From: Saturnia japonica
Taxonomy: Eukaryota; Arthropoda; Insecta; Lepidoptera; Saturniidae
Reading direction: 5' to 3'
Assembly (NCBI GenBank): GCA_033032175.1
Contig: CM065311.1
Span: 3,775,190 to 3,839,189 of the forward strand
DNA length: 64,000 nt
The position numbers and the translations under genes were made by a program. The notes beneath the pieces are model-generated. The model had not been told where the DNA came from. It was given only the letters and a program-made list of their open reading frames with translations, and did not search any database. Positions 1 through 12,700 of the stretch are shown in pieces (position 1 is the stretch's first letter; each line of letters begins with the position of its first letter).

Positions 1-411
1 GCGGATAACAAGTTAAAGTTTTTAACTTTTGTTATTTTGTTTTGCGCACACCCGCGAAGATTTTGTGTTAGTAGGTATAACTTGTTTCCATTTAGACCAG
101 GGAATTTAGAAAGGAAAAATAATTTAAAGGCGATCTGAGGTCGGGAAGTGGAAGGGGTGGGATTTTAAGGGCAAAAAACGGTTTATTTCGATGTCCAGTA
201 AAACTACAAGTCCTATGGAAAAAAGTTAAATGGCAAAATTATAGGCAATAATAAAAAGATCTACAACTTTTGTATTTACACTTTTTTCACATAACCTCAA
301 AATGTATGTGAAAAATTGAAATAACCTAGTTTTTGGTGTTTTATTTTTATCTTTTACAAAAAAAAACTTTTTTCACGAAATTTGGTGAAAACTTGTCTTT
401 TTATGTCCCAA

Positions 412-659
412 ACACACTAATTTTTTTGATTTAAAATATTTGACTTAATATTGAAAAGACACCCTAACTTTCTAACGAATATTCTCACGTCAAAATATCA
501 CCTTTTTAAAAAAAGTTCAGTGGGTTCTTTGTTCGTTGAAATCTCTAATTTCTGATGGTATAAAAAATAAACATTAATATGGTAAATGTTCTCAGAAAAT
601 ACAAAGAAACGTGAGAATTTTCGATTGAAAATTAGTGTGTTTTTTCAATATTAAGTCAA
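412..659. repeat. Cluster of inverted motifs (foldback-like)
   Basis: Three motif pairs are inverted copies of each other: 412-424 with 628-640 (13 bp), 440-457 with 642-659 (18 bp, TTGACTTAATATTGAAAA) and 481-490 with 609-618 (10 bp). The outer two pairs are not in mirror order, so this is not a simple palindrome. It may be a rearranged MITE. The rest of 1-1194 is AT-rich with no recognisable gene. Confidence 0.5.
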
Positions 660-1194
660 AATATAAATAATTTTTTATCGGGATATTGAACAACTCAAAC
701 ATTAATTTCAATATGGGAGATGGTTTAAAAAAAGTTTTACTAGAGTAAAATAGATTTTGCAATTTGATCAGACATAATGTCGCAAATCATTAAACCAGAT
801 AAAGGGCACAATTAAATATTGTTCATATAAAGCTCGTTGAGTACATTAAACAGATCGTATCGCGGCTTTGAATCACGATGTAATAATAAAATTCAAACCT
901 CCAGTGGCATTCAATTTATAGCGATGTACGATGTCTCATTAAGAATGGTCATAACCTAACTAAAGCAATGTTCTAATTTGCATATTAATGAATAGTCAAT
1001 CTACTCAAATTTGTTGTAAATTTATAATAATAAAAAAAGTATTGTTATAATATTTAGAAAGAGTTGGCCACTATCAGCAATTGAATAATGATTTTATCAT
1101 AAAATTTGCTTAATTTTATCTAAAGTGGTTTTTCTAAACTTAATATTATAAAGAGTGCGAATTTTATGAGTTTGTATATATGTGGAGGATAATT

Positions 1195-1810
1195 ATATTT
1201 CTGAAACTACCTGTAGGATTTGAACAATCCTTTTTGCATTTCATAGCCTATTTATTATAGAAGTTTATAGGCTATAATATACCTTTACGTTACGACTCTA
1301 AGGAGCGGAGTAGTAACCATGAACGTCAACGTAGTGCAAAATTACGATCTACTCAGAGTTTAATAAAGAAGGTTAAAGTAGATTATTGGGGAAGCATGAC
1401 AAATTTTAAGGAAATTACGAATGAATGAATATTTTGATGAAAGATGTAAAGAAAAAGGTATTTGGTATAAGATATTACAATGGCAGTCTCTTCATAAACC
1501 TTGGTTTAGTGAATGTCATTTAAATCGACAATATATTAAAATAGCATTAAAACTTCGTTCAAGGCACTGTCCATAAGAAAGATTTGCATATATCATGCGA
1601 AAAACAGAGTCACCCAACTGTAGTGTATGCCCATTAGTGTAGAGTCCAGAAATTTTATCTCATCTAAAAATATGCGTACCGCACTAAAAGAAGTTTTCAC
1701 TTCAAAAAGCAATCTGGGAAGCTGTAAGAAAGTGAAGGAAGTGAGAACAATGTTAGGCTAAACAGGTGCGTTGGCGGTGGATATGGCGCGGCGCGTTGGA
1801 GAGATTGACA
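1195..1810 (+). mobile_element. Helitron-like short element, interrupted copy (family A)
   Basis: The left piece (about 1195-1336) and the right piece (about 1715-1805) match the same interspersed family seen at 4478, 5529 and 11036: an 'aactacc' block, a 'catagcctatttatt' block, 'gagcggagtagtaa..catgaacgtc', then a GC-rich block 'tgcgttggcgg..gcggcgcg'. The middle is occupied by a retrotransposon remnant. The 3' CTAG terminus is missing here. Confidence 0.55.
1427..1680 (+). pseudogene. C-terminal remnant of a non-LTR retrotransposon ORF2
   Basis: One frame reads through about 84 codons with only two stops. It carries a motif order typical of the end of jockey/R1-type ORF2 proteins: KPWF, then LNRQYIKIALKLRSRHCP, then a C-x2-C..H..C knuckle (CSVC..SHLKIC). 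The stops and its position inside a Helitron-like repeat show it is dead. The clade cannot be fixed from so short a piece. Confidence 0.6.
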
Positions 1811-1880
1811 AACAAATTTATCACGGACGAAATCGTAGGGCACAGTTGATTATTAATATTTTCAAAGAGTTGATCTACCT

Positions 1881-2140
1881 CATTAGCCTAGTGGTCGTAA
1901 GCACGACTGCTATGATCGAGGTCCTGGGTTCGATTCCCAGGTCGAGCAAAGTGTTATTGTGTTTTTCTATGAAGTTCTCAGTAGTAGCTCGGAGTTTGGC
2001 CTCATGTCCGATTAATGGCAATAAGCTTACCCCCTATTACATGTGATCTAAAAAACATACACGGCGAACTGTGGATGTACATTAGTACACCTCTGCCTAA
2101 ACCTTCGGGGATACAGGCATGATATGGTATGTCATGTTAT
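1881..2140 (+). mobile_element. tRNA-derived SINE, copy 1
   Basis: The 5' part has RNA polymerase III promoter boxes: a box A-like TAGCCTAGTGG near 1885 and a box B GGTTCGATTCC near 1927. The head is tRNA-like but lacks a full cloverleaf. The body matches a second copy at 62315-62570 closely, including 'cggcgaactgtgg', 'gtacattagtacacctctgcc' and 'gatacaggc'. Two copies with the same limits make this a SINE rather than a tRNA gene. Confidence 0.7.
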
Positions 2141-4477
2141 ATTTCGTACCTTTTATATTTTCAGTCATAAAGTTTCGTAATTTAATTTATACGTTTTTTT
2201 ACATTGTGTGTACTGTATTGGTATTCGAATTATTCTGTTAATGTTTATAAATTGATAAGATTTTGCTGGGTTGGTGGTCGGACGCGACAATTGTGTTAGA
2301 CGGGATAGCGACCACCATGCACATTGTGATAAACACATTCAATCATTTTTAGTTTGTCGCATTATGTTCAGGCATAGATTCAAGTGCCGAAAGGCTTGCA
2401 GGGTGGCATGACAGCGGTAACCGCCGATTGATTGCCAATTTCTTATTATTTTTGGATTGTACTTACCCGCAGGCGAGTGTCGTTAATATGTCGTGATACT
2501 ATTAAAAAAATAACCAATTTGTAGTCATAACTATTACTTAAATAACCATAGTTCTCCTTGTGTAACAATTCATCTACCTAGGATGTAAAAATCGTTCCAC
2601 TATTTCCTATCTTCACAATATACATTAAAATTATAAAAAATAATTACCTTCATGTTCCGGCGGTCAGATTGACAACTTTTACTCAATCACATTTGTGTTA
2701 TGATAACATAAGTTTAATTTTTAATTCCCACGAAAATAAAGTTGATCGATATCGGACTGGTTAGAGTTTGTAAGTGGGACATTGTCTTATTTGGCGACAA
2801 AGTTGTAAGGTAACAGATACCAACAATAGTTTCCTGCGCGCCGCGATATCTTACACATATTGATTAAATTAAAAAAAACAGTGAATTAAATTTTGGACAT
2901 GAACTCGTGTTTAAATTGTGTAAAATTATCTATATTACTTATATATTAAATTCCACTTATGATTTGGCAGTTTAAATATTCGATAGTTAAGTTGCCTATT
3001 GACATTAATTGTTACGACCAATATATTTATTAGTTAACAGAGATATTTAGGTCTAATACATAATTCTGATCATATAAGAATTAATTATTTGTATCTACAC
3101 TTCGTTTGTAAAGTTAGTATTAAATATACGTTGATATTTTAATATCTTGAATCTTTCAAGTCTTAAGGTAATTACTTTAAGTATTATGTAGGTAATAATA
3201 AAATAATGTTCTTTACACTCTCAGGTTCGTATTTAAATGTAACTATATATGCAATTATATATATGTATGCAGTTATATATATATATAGCAAGCAATATAA
3301 TAACAAGATTAACAACAGAATGAAATGATTTGTATGAATAAGCAAGCTGTGCGGAACCACGTGAGGTTTGTGTAATCCGCTAAAATTTAACAGTTTATGA
3401 CTAGTCCACGATAAAAATTTAAATATCAATGGAATTTAAATTGCTCTGCTTGTAACAAATTATTTTAACAAAACTTTTCTTGAGATCTTATTCCACAAAC
3501 GCATTAGCACAGATGTGCGCATTATTAGTTGAGCACTCGCTCTGAATAAACAGCGCAAATAAAATTTTACTGCTCAGTGAATAAGGCACTAGAACCTAAT
3601 AGGCACAGAGCTTACAGTAAGTCACATTATTGATTTGGCGGATAATTCAAGGGCCATATCAAGGTATAACTGCCAAAGGGCTATTATAAGGGGAATCATT
3701 ACGTGGACATTGATGTCTGGATATAATTTCTTCTCTGTACTATCCACAAAAACAATATACCTACTCATTAAATGTAAACATCATTTACAGAGTTGATTAA
3801 AAATTGATAAGTACCGATCGAGTTTCTTGTTAACGCATCGCGATGACTTGCGATGTTTTCAAAACTCAGTGTATTGACGTCACATATATATATTTTCTTT
3901 ATTAAACTATTAGTGTTCACGATGTGCTATCTTTCGATATAAATTGTATTGTACCAACGTAATATATCAATGACCAGCCTAGATAACATTGGGATCTGTA
4001 ATTGGGATCCTGTTTCAGATTTGTAACAGATAGCTATAGTTTTTGTTGACTACATAAGGTGAACTGTATGCCTGTTAAACTTTTTTACAAGTTTTATTAC
4101 ATTTAAAAATGATTCATACGCTTCTATACAAATCAATTCAATTAGAAAACATTTGAAATAACTATACGACGATTGCTATAAAACATAATTAATCGATAGC
4201 AAAACGATTAATTACCTAACGATTTCATAAATATTCACAGAAAATACGTATGAAAAATAAAGCCCTTTTAAAACTTTGAATTGTATAGAACAGACAACTC
4301 TGAACAGTGTAATATTTTATTGATATTTACAACATTCACAACAACACGACTTTTTGGTTGGATTACATAGTGTTTTTGTATAAACTTTCCAAACGGAAGA
4401 TATTTGATGTGGGCAGAAATTGATTCCATGCAAATGAAATGATGTGATCGTTTTAGTATCTAAATAAATACTTAAAA
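2141..4477. other. No gene recognised
   Basis: This stretch is AT-rich with no convincing reading frame on either strand. A GC-richer patch at about 2263-2480 looks like part of an interspersed repeat, but I cannot name it. Short TA-rich runs occur near 3240-3290. Confidence 0.4.
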
Positions 4478-4716
4478 TTATAAAGCTCAAGAGATTGTTT
4501 GACGTAACGCACAAATTTCTAGAACTACAAGTGGTTTTCTTTTTTGCATTTTATAGCCAATTTATTGTGGAAGGTTATGTTATGGCAAGTTGTAAGAAAG
4601 TACAGAAAGTGAGAACAATGATAGGATACACGGTTGCGTTGGCGGCGCGGCGTGGCGCAGCGGTGGAGAGCTCGTCGAATTGATTTAACATAGGTGAAAA
4701 CGTGAGGCATGGCTAG
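4478..4716 (+). mobile_element. Helitron-like short element, family A, near full copy
   Basis: It starts 'aattataaagctcaagagatt' and runs through the family blocks to a GC-rich patch (ttggcggcgcggcg) and the 3' end 'ggctag' followed by T. A short hairpin-like 'aggtgaaaacgtgagg' precedes CTAG. A Helitron 3' end is CTRR after a small hairpin, inserted before T, and this fits. It carries no protein, so it would be non-autonomous. Confidence 0.6.
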
Positions 4717-5528
4717 TTTGTTGTTAAAAAGATAAATTCATTTCTTTACTAAATATAATTTTAAAAACACTTTTGTAATAAGTACATGACGCTAAAAACG
4801 GGAAATAAATGCCATTCCTCAATTGCTAGTATTAACGAAATATCAATAATAAGTAAAAACAAAACTGCGGGATTTCAATAATTATATGTACAGCATAAGA
4901 AAAGAGTGCAGAAACACCGCGCGGCCGCACCACTATGTATTAAATTAAGAGAACCCTTGGATATACTGTGTAATTACATTAGGCCTCACAAAAGCTAATA
5001 AAATTAGTGTTCGTTTAGTCAGCTTTAGCAAGCAAGTATTTGAGCTTCTGCATAAGGATATGTAAACCTTAAATTACTAGTTCGAGAGGAACGCACATAT
5101 TCAGAAGCGGAATAAAAAAATAACCGAAAAAGTATATATTAAGTTTCATAAAATATGAATTATTATTTACTCTACTTGGCTTTTGACTCACATTTAGAGG
5201 ATTCCATTAATTGCAATACAACTTTCTTCCATTTAAATGTAAATAAAATATTAATTTATAATCTCTCTTTCACGTAACATCTTAAGATTACACTGGTTAC
5301 ATATTACTTTATCTCTATATATGAATAAATATTACAAATTATATTACAGATTATTAAATGATTATGCTAATGATTTAAAAAGTTTGATTGAAGTCCGAAT
5401 TCTTTAGTGATGAGAACACACTTTTATTAATATCTCTCCGATATAAAATAAATAATGATATGATTATAATGATGATATATATGGCTATATTATACAATGC
5501 TAACACATTATAATATTACGTTTGCATA

Positions 5529-5797
5529 ATTATAAAGCTCAAGAAATTGTTTGTTTTAAAGCGCTAATCTCTGGAACTACAAGTGAGAATAGAAAATTCT
5601 TTTTACATTTAATAGCCTATTTATTGAAGATAGATATAGACTTATATAACTTCACACTACGACTTGTGAGGAGTGAAGCAGTAATTATGAACGTCAAACA
5701 ATCTGACAACGCTGTAGGCAAGTAAGGGAAGTGGGTGGAGGGATTGGAGAATTGTTCGAATAAATTAAACACAGCTGAAACCGCGGGGTACAGCTAG
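5529..5797 (+). mobile_element. Helitron-like short element, family A, near full copy
   Basis: It begins 'attataaagctcaagaaatt' and ends 'cagctag' followed by T at 5798. The internal blocks 'ctctggaactac', 'aatagcctatttatt' and 'gaagcagtaattatgaacgtc' match the other family members. The 3' end keeps 'gctgaaaccgcgggg' just before CTAG. No coding capacity is seen. Confidence 0.6.
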
Positions 5798-5855
5798 TGT
5801 ATTATATTTATATATAATTGTTTTGCAACAATAATAACCAAAATCTATACATGTG

Positions 5856-6531
5856 AAGGGGCCATCCATAAATTACGTCACACGTTTAGGGTTGGGAGGG
5901 GGTCGGCAAAGTGTGACATTGTGTGACAAGGGTTGGGGAGGGGTCCCAAATTTTGTGACATCATATTTTTTCAAAATATAATATTTTATATCTAAGTACA
6001 TTAGAACTTCTTTAAGTCGAAAACCTCTCAAACTCGAAAGAATGTGTTCCCTTCCATTCAAGCCCCAAAACCTCCGTTGCACTAAATCTCAACCCTCTAG
6101 TCAAAATAATCAGAGAAAAAAATAAATTGGACTTCTGTATCTCGAACATAGCAATGTTTTATTTAACAACTTTTACAACTCGATTATTTTAAACTTATTA
6201 CCTTTATAGTTCGAAGAAAAATAAGTTATGTTAGTTATGGATTAAGTTTCTATCTTTCATTAAAGTGGTTTTTTTTTATGTTTTGTTAATTTTTATACCT
6301 TTGTTTGATTTGATGTCGATTTTATTGAAAAATAATTTAAATGGAAATTAAAATAATTTCCGAACACGGCTGTTTTAAATTCATAAATTTCTAATTATAA
6401 AATTGCAAAATATGTGACATCACACTAGGTAAGGGGGGGGGGGTCTCACAAATGTGACCAGCTGTGGCAAGGACGAAGGAGGGGTCAAAAATAATGAAAT
6501 TCGTGTGACGTAATTTATGGATGGCCCTTAA
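5856..6531. mobile_element. MITE with ~28 bp terminal inverted repeats
   Basis: The left end (GGGGCCATCCATAAATTACG at 5858) is the inverse of the right end, which finishes CGTAATTTATGGATGGCCC at 6509-6527. The repeats continue inward as CACACG / CGTGTG. Both sub-terminal parts are G-rich, with a run of about a dozen G near 6432. The middle is AT-rich with no transposase. The right end lies about 43 bp before the first coding exon of the Frizzled/LDLa gene. Confidence 0.8.
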
Positions 6532-6573
6532 TATTTATTTATTTAAAAATAAACAAAATTCTTTTGTTCCCAG

Positions 6574-6724
6574 GGCTCGCATCCGGATAGCCTATATCGA
6601 GTCCCGGCCGGCAGTGGAGTTGGGGGCGGTAAGATGTCACGACTCTTTCGCATACTGAGATGGCCTGTAGCCCTGATCATTGTATGCATCGCGCTCGCGG
6701 TTTTCGTCTACTTCCTTATGCCAA
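6574..6724 (+). CDS. Frizzled/LDLa protein, exon 1 in window (signal anchor)
   Basis: The acceptor is tttgttcccag|GGC and the donor A|GTAAGT at 6725. The frame is open through the whole exon. Met at 6634 (AAGATG, A at -3) is the likely start, but a 5' extension cannot be excluded. The exon encodes three arginines followed by the segment [20 protein letters not shown]. It ends in phase 1. Confidence 0.75.
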
Positions 6725-9700
6725 GTAAGTGAAATTCTTAATACTTTCTAATGCATCAGCATTTCTAATGCCCATTTTTTAGGATGTTCCGGTTCAGCTG
6801 ACCATATATGTCGTGTTATTGTCAAATAATCAATTTTTGTATTCAAAATTATTTTATGTTTCATTTACTAGAGAACTGCTTTAGATAAATATATTACAAA
6901 ACGGTCGTATTGCTATGTTATAAGTGTGATATAAGACTGAAGTTATTACTAATATCAAATCTAAACAACATTACAAATTTATTTAGCCGCAGCCGAGTTA
7001 ATTTGAACTAAGTTTTTTTTAAAGTATACCACATAATTTCCTAATGATAAGCAAAATTGAAAAATTTTCATGCAGCAGCTGATTTAGAAGCAAAATGTTT
7101 CAGAAAAGTATAACATAATTGATAATAGTTTTTGTAAAATATTAATTAAATGGAGTTCAATATTATATATAGGTAATAAGTTTATAATATTTATATGGTC
7201 ACTCTTACAAGTTTTGTTTTGTTCCATGCCTTTCTATACCGTTCGTTTTCATCTGTTTGTAATCAGCTAATGTTCCTTTTACCTTTCTGACTGTAATTTA
7301 ATAGTGTTTCGTAATCAATGTAATTATTATATCATAAAGTAATAACAGGTATTGTAATTGACGCCGTTTTAAAGAAATAATGTAAAGTAATTAATGCGTA
7401 GTTAAGTTAAATGTTTTTACATCTTTTTTAAATGTAATAAATATATAATTAATACTAAAATAATCATTAATGCTACATCTTCTGATGATATAAAGTTCTT
7501 TTTGATGCCTTTTTTCAATCAAAATATAATTATTGTTTTCATGAATATTGGTGCATAGACAGCATTTTGATTTCTGTAATAATCATGGAATGTTCTAATT
7601 ATCAATATAATGTCATATTTTATTTTCTATACGATTCGTGCTTCACAGTACATCAGATATTTTTCATCAGCGTACATCATATCAGTACAGATAGAAATTC
7701 GAAATATAATATTTGGTATAGTTTGTATCTGGATTGTCCTCGCAATACAATATTATTCGGTAATACGAATACTTACGCGTTTAATGATGAAATTTTTTTA
7801 TTGCGCTGCAGAATAAAATTTCACCACAATACCATCTAAAGCCATAGCTTTACTACATATACTTATTTTTACTACATATAGTTATTGCTGTAAAGCGGAA
7901 GATACCTAACAGGTCTTTAATCTATTTATTTTATAATTTTAAATTACAATCGATATCATTTTTGTTTGCTTACAGTAATTCTACGAAGTTTCCACCGTAT
8001 AGTTATTTCTTTAATAGAGATTTCCACTTAAGAACACCTTTATGATAAAGTTGTCAGTCGGTTTTGTGGTCGCAAGGTATCGGTTTTTTGACAGAATTGA
8101 CCGTCCCCATGAAATATTTCTCCGAAACTCCCGAATATTATTGCTCTTTCCATCGTTCACCAAACTATACATATCGTCAATCATGACGGATTAGATACGC
8201 TTGTACGTTCGCAAGTAAAACATTAAGATATATTACCGACATGATCCGCAATACTAATACAATTCTTTAAAGTCCATTTATTTTTAGAAACATACTTTTA
8301 GAGCATACAAGGCTGTATTAGTTTCATCACGTTTTAAACTTTCAATTTCCATGGTACAAGTAGATGAGACGTGTTCGGATTTCTGAATTATTTCATGCCC
8401 TATTAAACGTAAATGTAACAAGAGACAAATGAAAAACTTTATTACCGATTTTGTCTTAATAATTTGAATGTAGAAATTGTAACGACCATTTATTTTATAA
8501 TCTAATTTATGAAATTAGGCCACGAGAACCAGAATGGCCTATCTGCTTTTTTTCAGTAAATTCTCTTGTTAACAGATTCATAATATAAAAATGTGCTTTT
8601 ACAATACCTCAATGGCCGAAAGTTATTAAATTCATGCTGCTATCTATGTTAGTATCACGTAAATAACTTTAGGTCATTGTGGTTTTGTAAAATGACATTT
8701 TTAAGTTATGAATATGTTAATACTTAAGTCAATTTATCGAAAAAAGCATATAGGTCACTCTGGTTCTCATGGCCCAAAATTTAATGTACCTTATTAAGAA
8801 TATATTTATCTGTTATTATTATAGTACGTTTGGCCCTTGTGCGTTTAAAATTTGGTAAGTTGAACCCAAGCCCGTGAATATTTCTGAATTAGTGCACAAT
8901 ACGTGGCACGTGAGACGTTTCATTTCGAAGACCAAGAGAAAGAAGTCACGGGCAATCTTTAGTATATAAATAAATGTTAGCTTAAAAGTATTTCATATAG
9001 TAGTTTTTTGCTTTTCCATACTCTATGACTATGCCTGGAGGTTGGTTAGGTTCAGTTTGATTAATTATACGAAATTTGTACTATTATATTAAACTATTAA
9101 ATCCGGTTATATTAAACGCTTTCTAATAAATGAATTAAAAAATATGTCGAAAGCAGTTATCATAATGTTTTGATATGTCTGCATTTATAGGTGGTGTATG
9201 GCGATTGGCGATGGCACTCGGAGTCAGATCAGAGGTTAACGACGCACGTAACATATTAAATGAAGCTATAAAGTTACTTAGAAACAACACCTATTGCAAA
9301 ATATATTTTTATATCTACGTAATAAAAAAATAACTATATTCATCCATTTTAACAGTGTTCTAAATATTCAAACTAATTCTTTATTTATATTAGCTTAGAT
9401 TTATTGACCGAGAGATTTACGATCGAATAAAATATAAACTTTAGCTTCTCGTTACGTACATAATCCACGTAATCAAGATGTTATTTACTAAAAGTTTTAA
9501 GCCCGGAAGCTTATTTTTTCGTGACTTAGTTGGCAGTGACGCGTCGATTGATTCTCGATCTCTCGTAGTGGTGATTGTTGTTTTAGATTGTACTGTGTTT
9601 TCTAACAGTTATAGTGTCCGTCCTTCTGTATTAAATAACAATGGTGTGTACTTAGGTAGGTACGCACCTAATAAGTTATATTTATTTGGCGTAACAAAAC

Positions 9701-12700
9701 AAAAATAATTCCAAAAATTTTATGTCCCGTGTAAACAACATGATGAAGTTAGCCACCAATGATAATAATGTAAATGCAGTTTACTGACTTTTAAGTTGAT
9801 AATAAGTAAATTAATATTTTAATTAGGAACTTATATTCTAGACTATACTTATACTTAAGTACATTTTTTAAAACCAATGTGATTTTGCTTTGTTTATTGT
9901 TTATAGTAAGATTGAATAATTATTGAATGTTGTATAAATCTTCAAGTTTCAGTAACCACAACATCGGAATGGATATATTTAGTAATCCTTCACAAAAATG
10001 GGTAGAAAGTAGGTAGAAAGTTTGTAGCGCCCAGGCTGATGTCATAAACTGAATAATTAAAATCCAGACGAAAGCTGAAAAGGGTCATAAATAACTTTCC
10101 AAGCATTGATCGTCCTTCTTGAGCGGAAAGTACGTATATTTTTTTAAACACAATAATTGTACTAGGTACTTTTATTCTTACATGAATTAAATAATTTAAT
10201 TACTTTCACACGAGATTTTTTTTTCATAACAATAAAATAAAGTACTAGATAATAATTTTATTTGCTTCAGATTTCGACAATGCTTTTACAAATAAGCGAA
10301 TATTCGCCTTTTGTTAATTCGCTATAGTATTTTTATTTTCAGAGGATTCGTGGAATGGAAAGTTGACCTCTCGCCAGTCGTTGCATACCTCCTACATGGA
10401 ATGTTTCTACCTACACATATGCTTTTGGTTTTAATGCTTTAATTTATCATATATGGAGAACAATTGCATACATAACGTTTTTACATCCTAACTAATATTT
10501 TAAATGCGAAAGTGAGTTTGTTTCTTACTCGATCACGAAAAAACGTCTGCAAAAAATCGCAAAAGTTATTTAAATTTAGGAATCAAAGAAACAAATTTAT
10601 AAATTATCCGGGCTGCATTAGACATAGGTTCACCTTCTACCTACCTACTACTCCTGTGTGTTTCCAGGACTCCAATAGCATTTTTTGACGCAATTCCGCG
10701 GTCTGGACAAATTCCCACAACAAATGATAAATATCATCGGTGGACTGAGAGATCTACAGCTAGTTTTATGTAAATGGATAGCAAAATATAAGAAGTGCCG
10801 TTTGACGACATTATAGTGCGGATAGATGTAATATCTGTTAATTTAGTCGTGTATTGTGAAATGTAAACTTTCTTCGTAGGTATTTGATTCCAATTAACAC
10901 ATGTCTAAAAGTGTTTATTCTTCACTTCATGTTACAACACAATGTAACGGCCTTACTAATTACTAATATCAATAAAGATATAACATTACATTATCATAAT
11001 AATAGCTAGTCACACTATGTATACAGCTATATTAATAATATAATAAAGTGGAAAGTTTTTGTTTGTTTGTTTAAACACGCTAATCTCTGGAGCTACCAGT
11101 CGGATTCGAAAAATTCTGTTTTTATATGATAGCCAGATTCATGAGAAATAGTATAGGCTATCTTACATTAGGCTAAAACTCTCAAACTAGCCTTAAATAT
11201 TCAATTTTGTTAAATAAGTCAGAAGTGGCAGCCCTCCCGAACTTCTGTATCCGTTTGCGCTGGTCCGTGCGTAATGTTTAATGATACGTAAATACGATGT
11301 TCTACAAAAATAATGGTCCTTTGTATATGTAAAAAAATCTGCGATAGCATATGCCTAGCTCTTTAATAAGACACAACCAGGTGTTTTGAGAGCATTATTT
11401 TAGAAATGGCATATTAATCCATACGAAAAAAAGTTACTTCATCATAAATACAATTTTATGAAGTTAAACTTTTCCCTATATAGCATATTATTTGGAAACA
11501 TAGTTTACGAGATAATGGAAAATTAAAATAATTTGTACTTTCGGCTTTCAAGAGCAATAATTATGGTAGGCAACATGGGTGCGTTGAAGGCGCGGCGCGG
11601 CGCGGCGCGATGTTGTCGGATAAAATTAACACGGGTGAAACCGTGGGGCACAGCTAGTTACTGTATATTTTGCACATCGTTTGGGTACATTAATATGTTT
11701 ATTTTCGTTAAACATTACTGTACACATATTTTATGCGAGATAAGCCATTAATTATGTAAAGCAAACCATAATCATTACCAATTTACCAGCGACATTTTAT
11801 AATTTTCATGTCTATAACAAGTTACTACCAAGTTAGGTATAAACTACAAAGTGGCTTAATAAAATGTATTTTATTACTAAATGTACCGCCTATTGGTTTG
11901 TCAAAATGCAACGTTGTGCCAATACGGTAACTTATCAATGGCTAAGTATATAATACATATTTACAATATTACAAAAACTATGCGCCTTTGTGAACCGTAT
12001 TTTTAAAATGAAAACACTCGATGTTGATGGTTAATCCTTGTACAAGAAAGTATCACAAAAAGGCATAATTGTTAGAAATATATAGTTTAATTTACTAAAT
12101 GCTCTAACAAAAATGACCAGTCAATTGGTTAACCATTGGCGTGGCGCAAGATGAGAGTAGATTAATTTATAAATTGCTTTTCATTTGAAACAAATTATAT
12201 GGCGTCATACGCTATTCTTCTTCTTTTTCTACCTAATTTGGCGACTAGTCCTCTTCTTTAAAGACCATTACCGCCATTATCAAGTGAATATAGTGTCTTT
12301 TTTTATCTGACCTTACTGTTAGCCTGAGGGGCTCTATCTAAAGCAGATCCACTGACGGCTTTTACAGCTTTACCGGGCTTGGGGGCGAGCGCTTAAGGCA
12401 CTCAGCCGCGAAAGCTTGGGCAACAAGCGTGCAAGGGTGCCAAAGTGGCCAGACCTCGGCTTGGGTTGTTACCGCGGTTGCAAAAAAGTCGCGATCTGAC
12501 TAATTCCCTATCCGTAAAATTCGAGCTAAACTAACATATACATATATACATCTGCCTCATGATGATTTCAGTATCCTAACAAAATGGTGGCTTCCTTGTT
12601 AGAACTTTCTAGGAAGTTTTTGTGGCATCTCAGAATTTATAGCCCATGTTATTATTTCAAATCCACTTCACTTGTGCTCAATAATCAAGCAGTATTATGC

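Noticed and set aside
1885..1945. A tRNA gene, because boxes A and B are present
   Set aside because: No full cloverleaf can be drawn, and the same sequence continues for about 250 bp in a second copy at 62315, so it is a SINE.
1771..2046. 91-codon open frame on the plus strand
   Set aside because: It runs from the GC patch of a Helitron-like repeat into a SINE and has no protein-like features.
5873..6082. 69-codon minus-strand open frame
   Set aside because: It lies wholly inside the MITE.
7567..7839. Two overlapping open frames of 90 and 68 codons
   Set aside because: They have AT-driven composition, no motifs and no splice context, and lie in intron 1 of the upstream gene.
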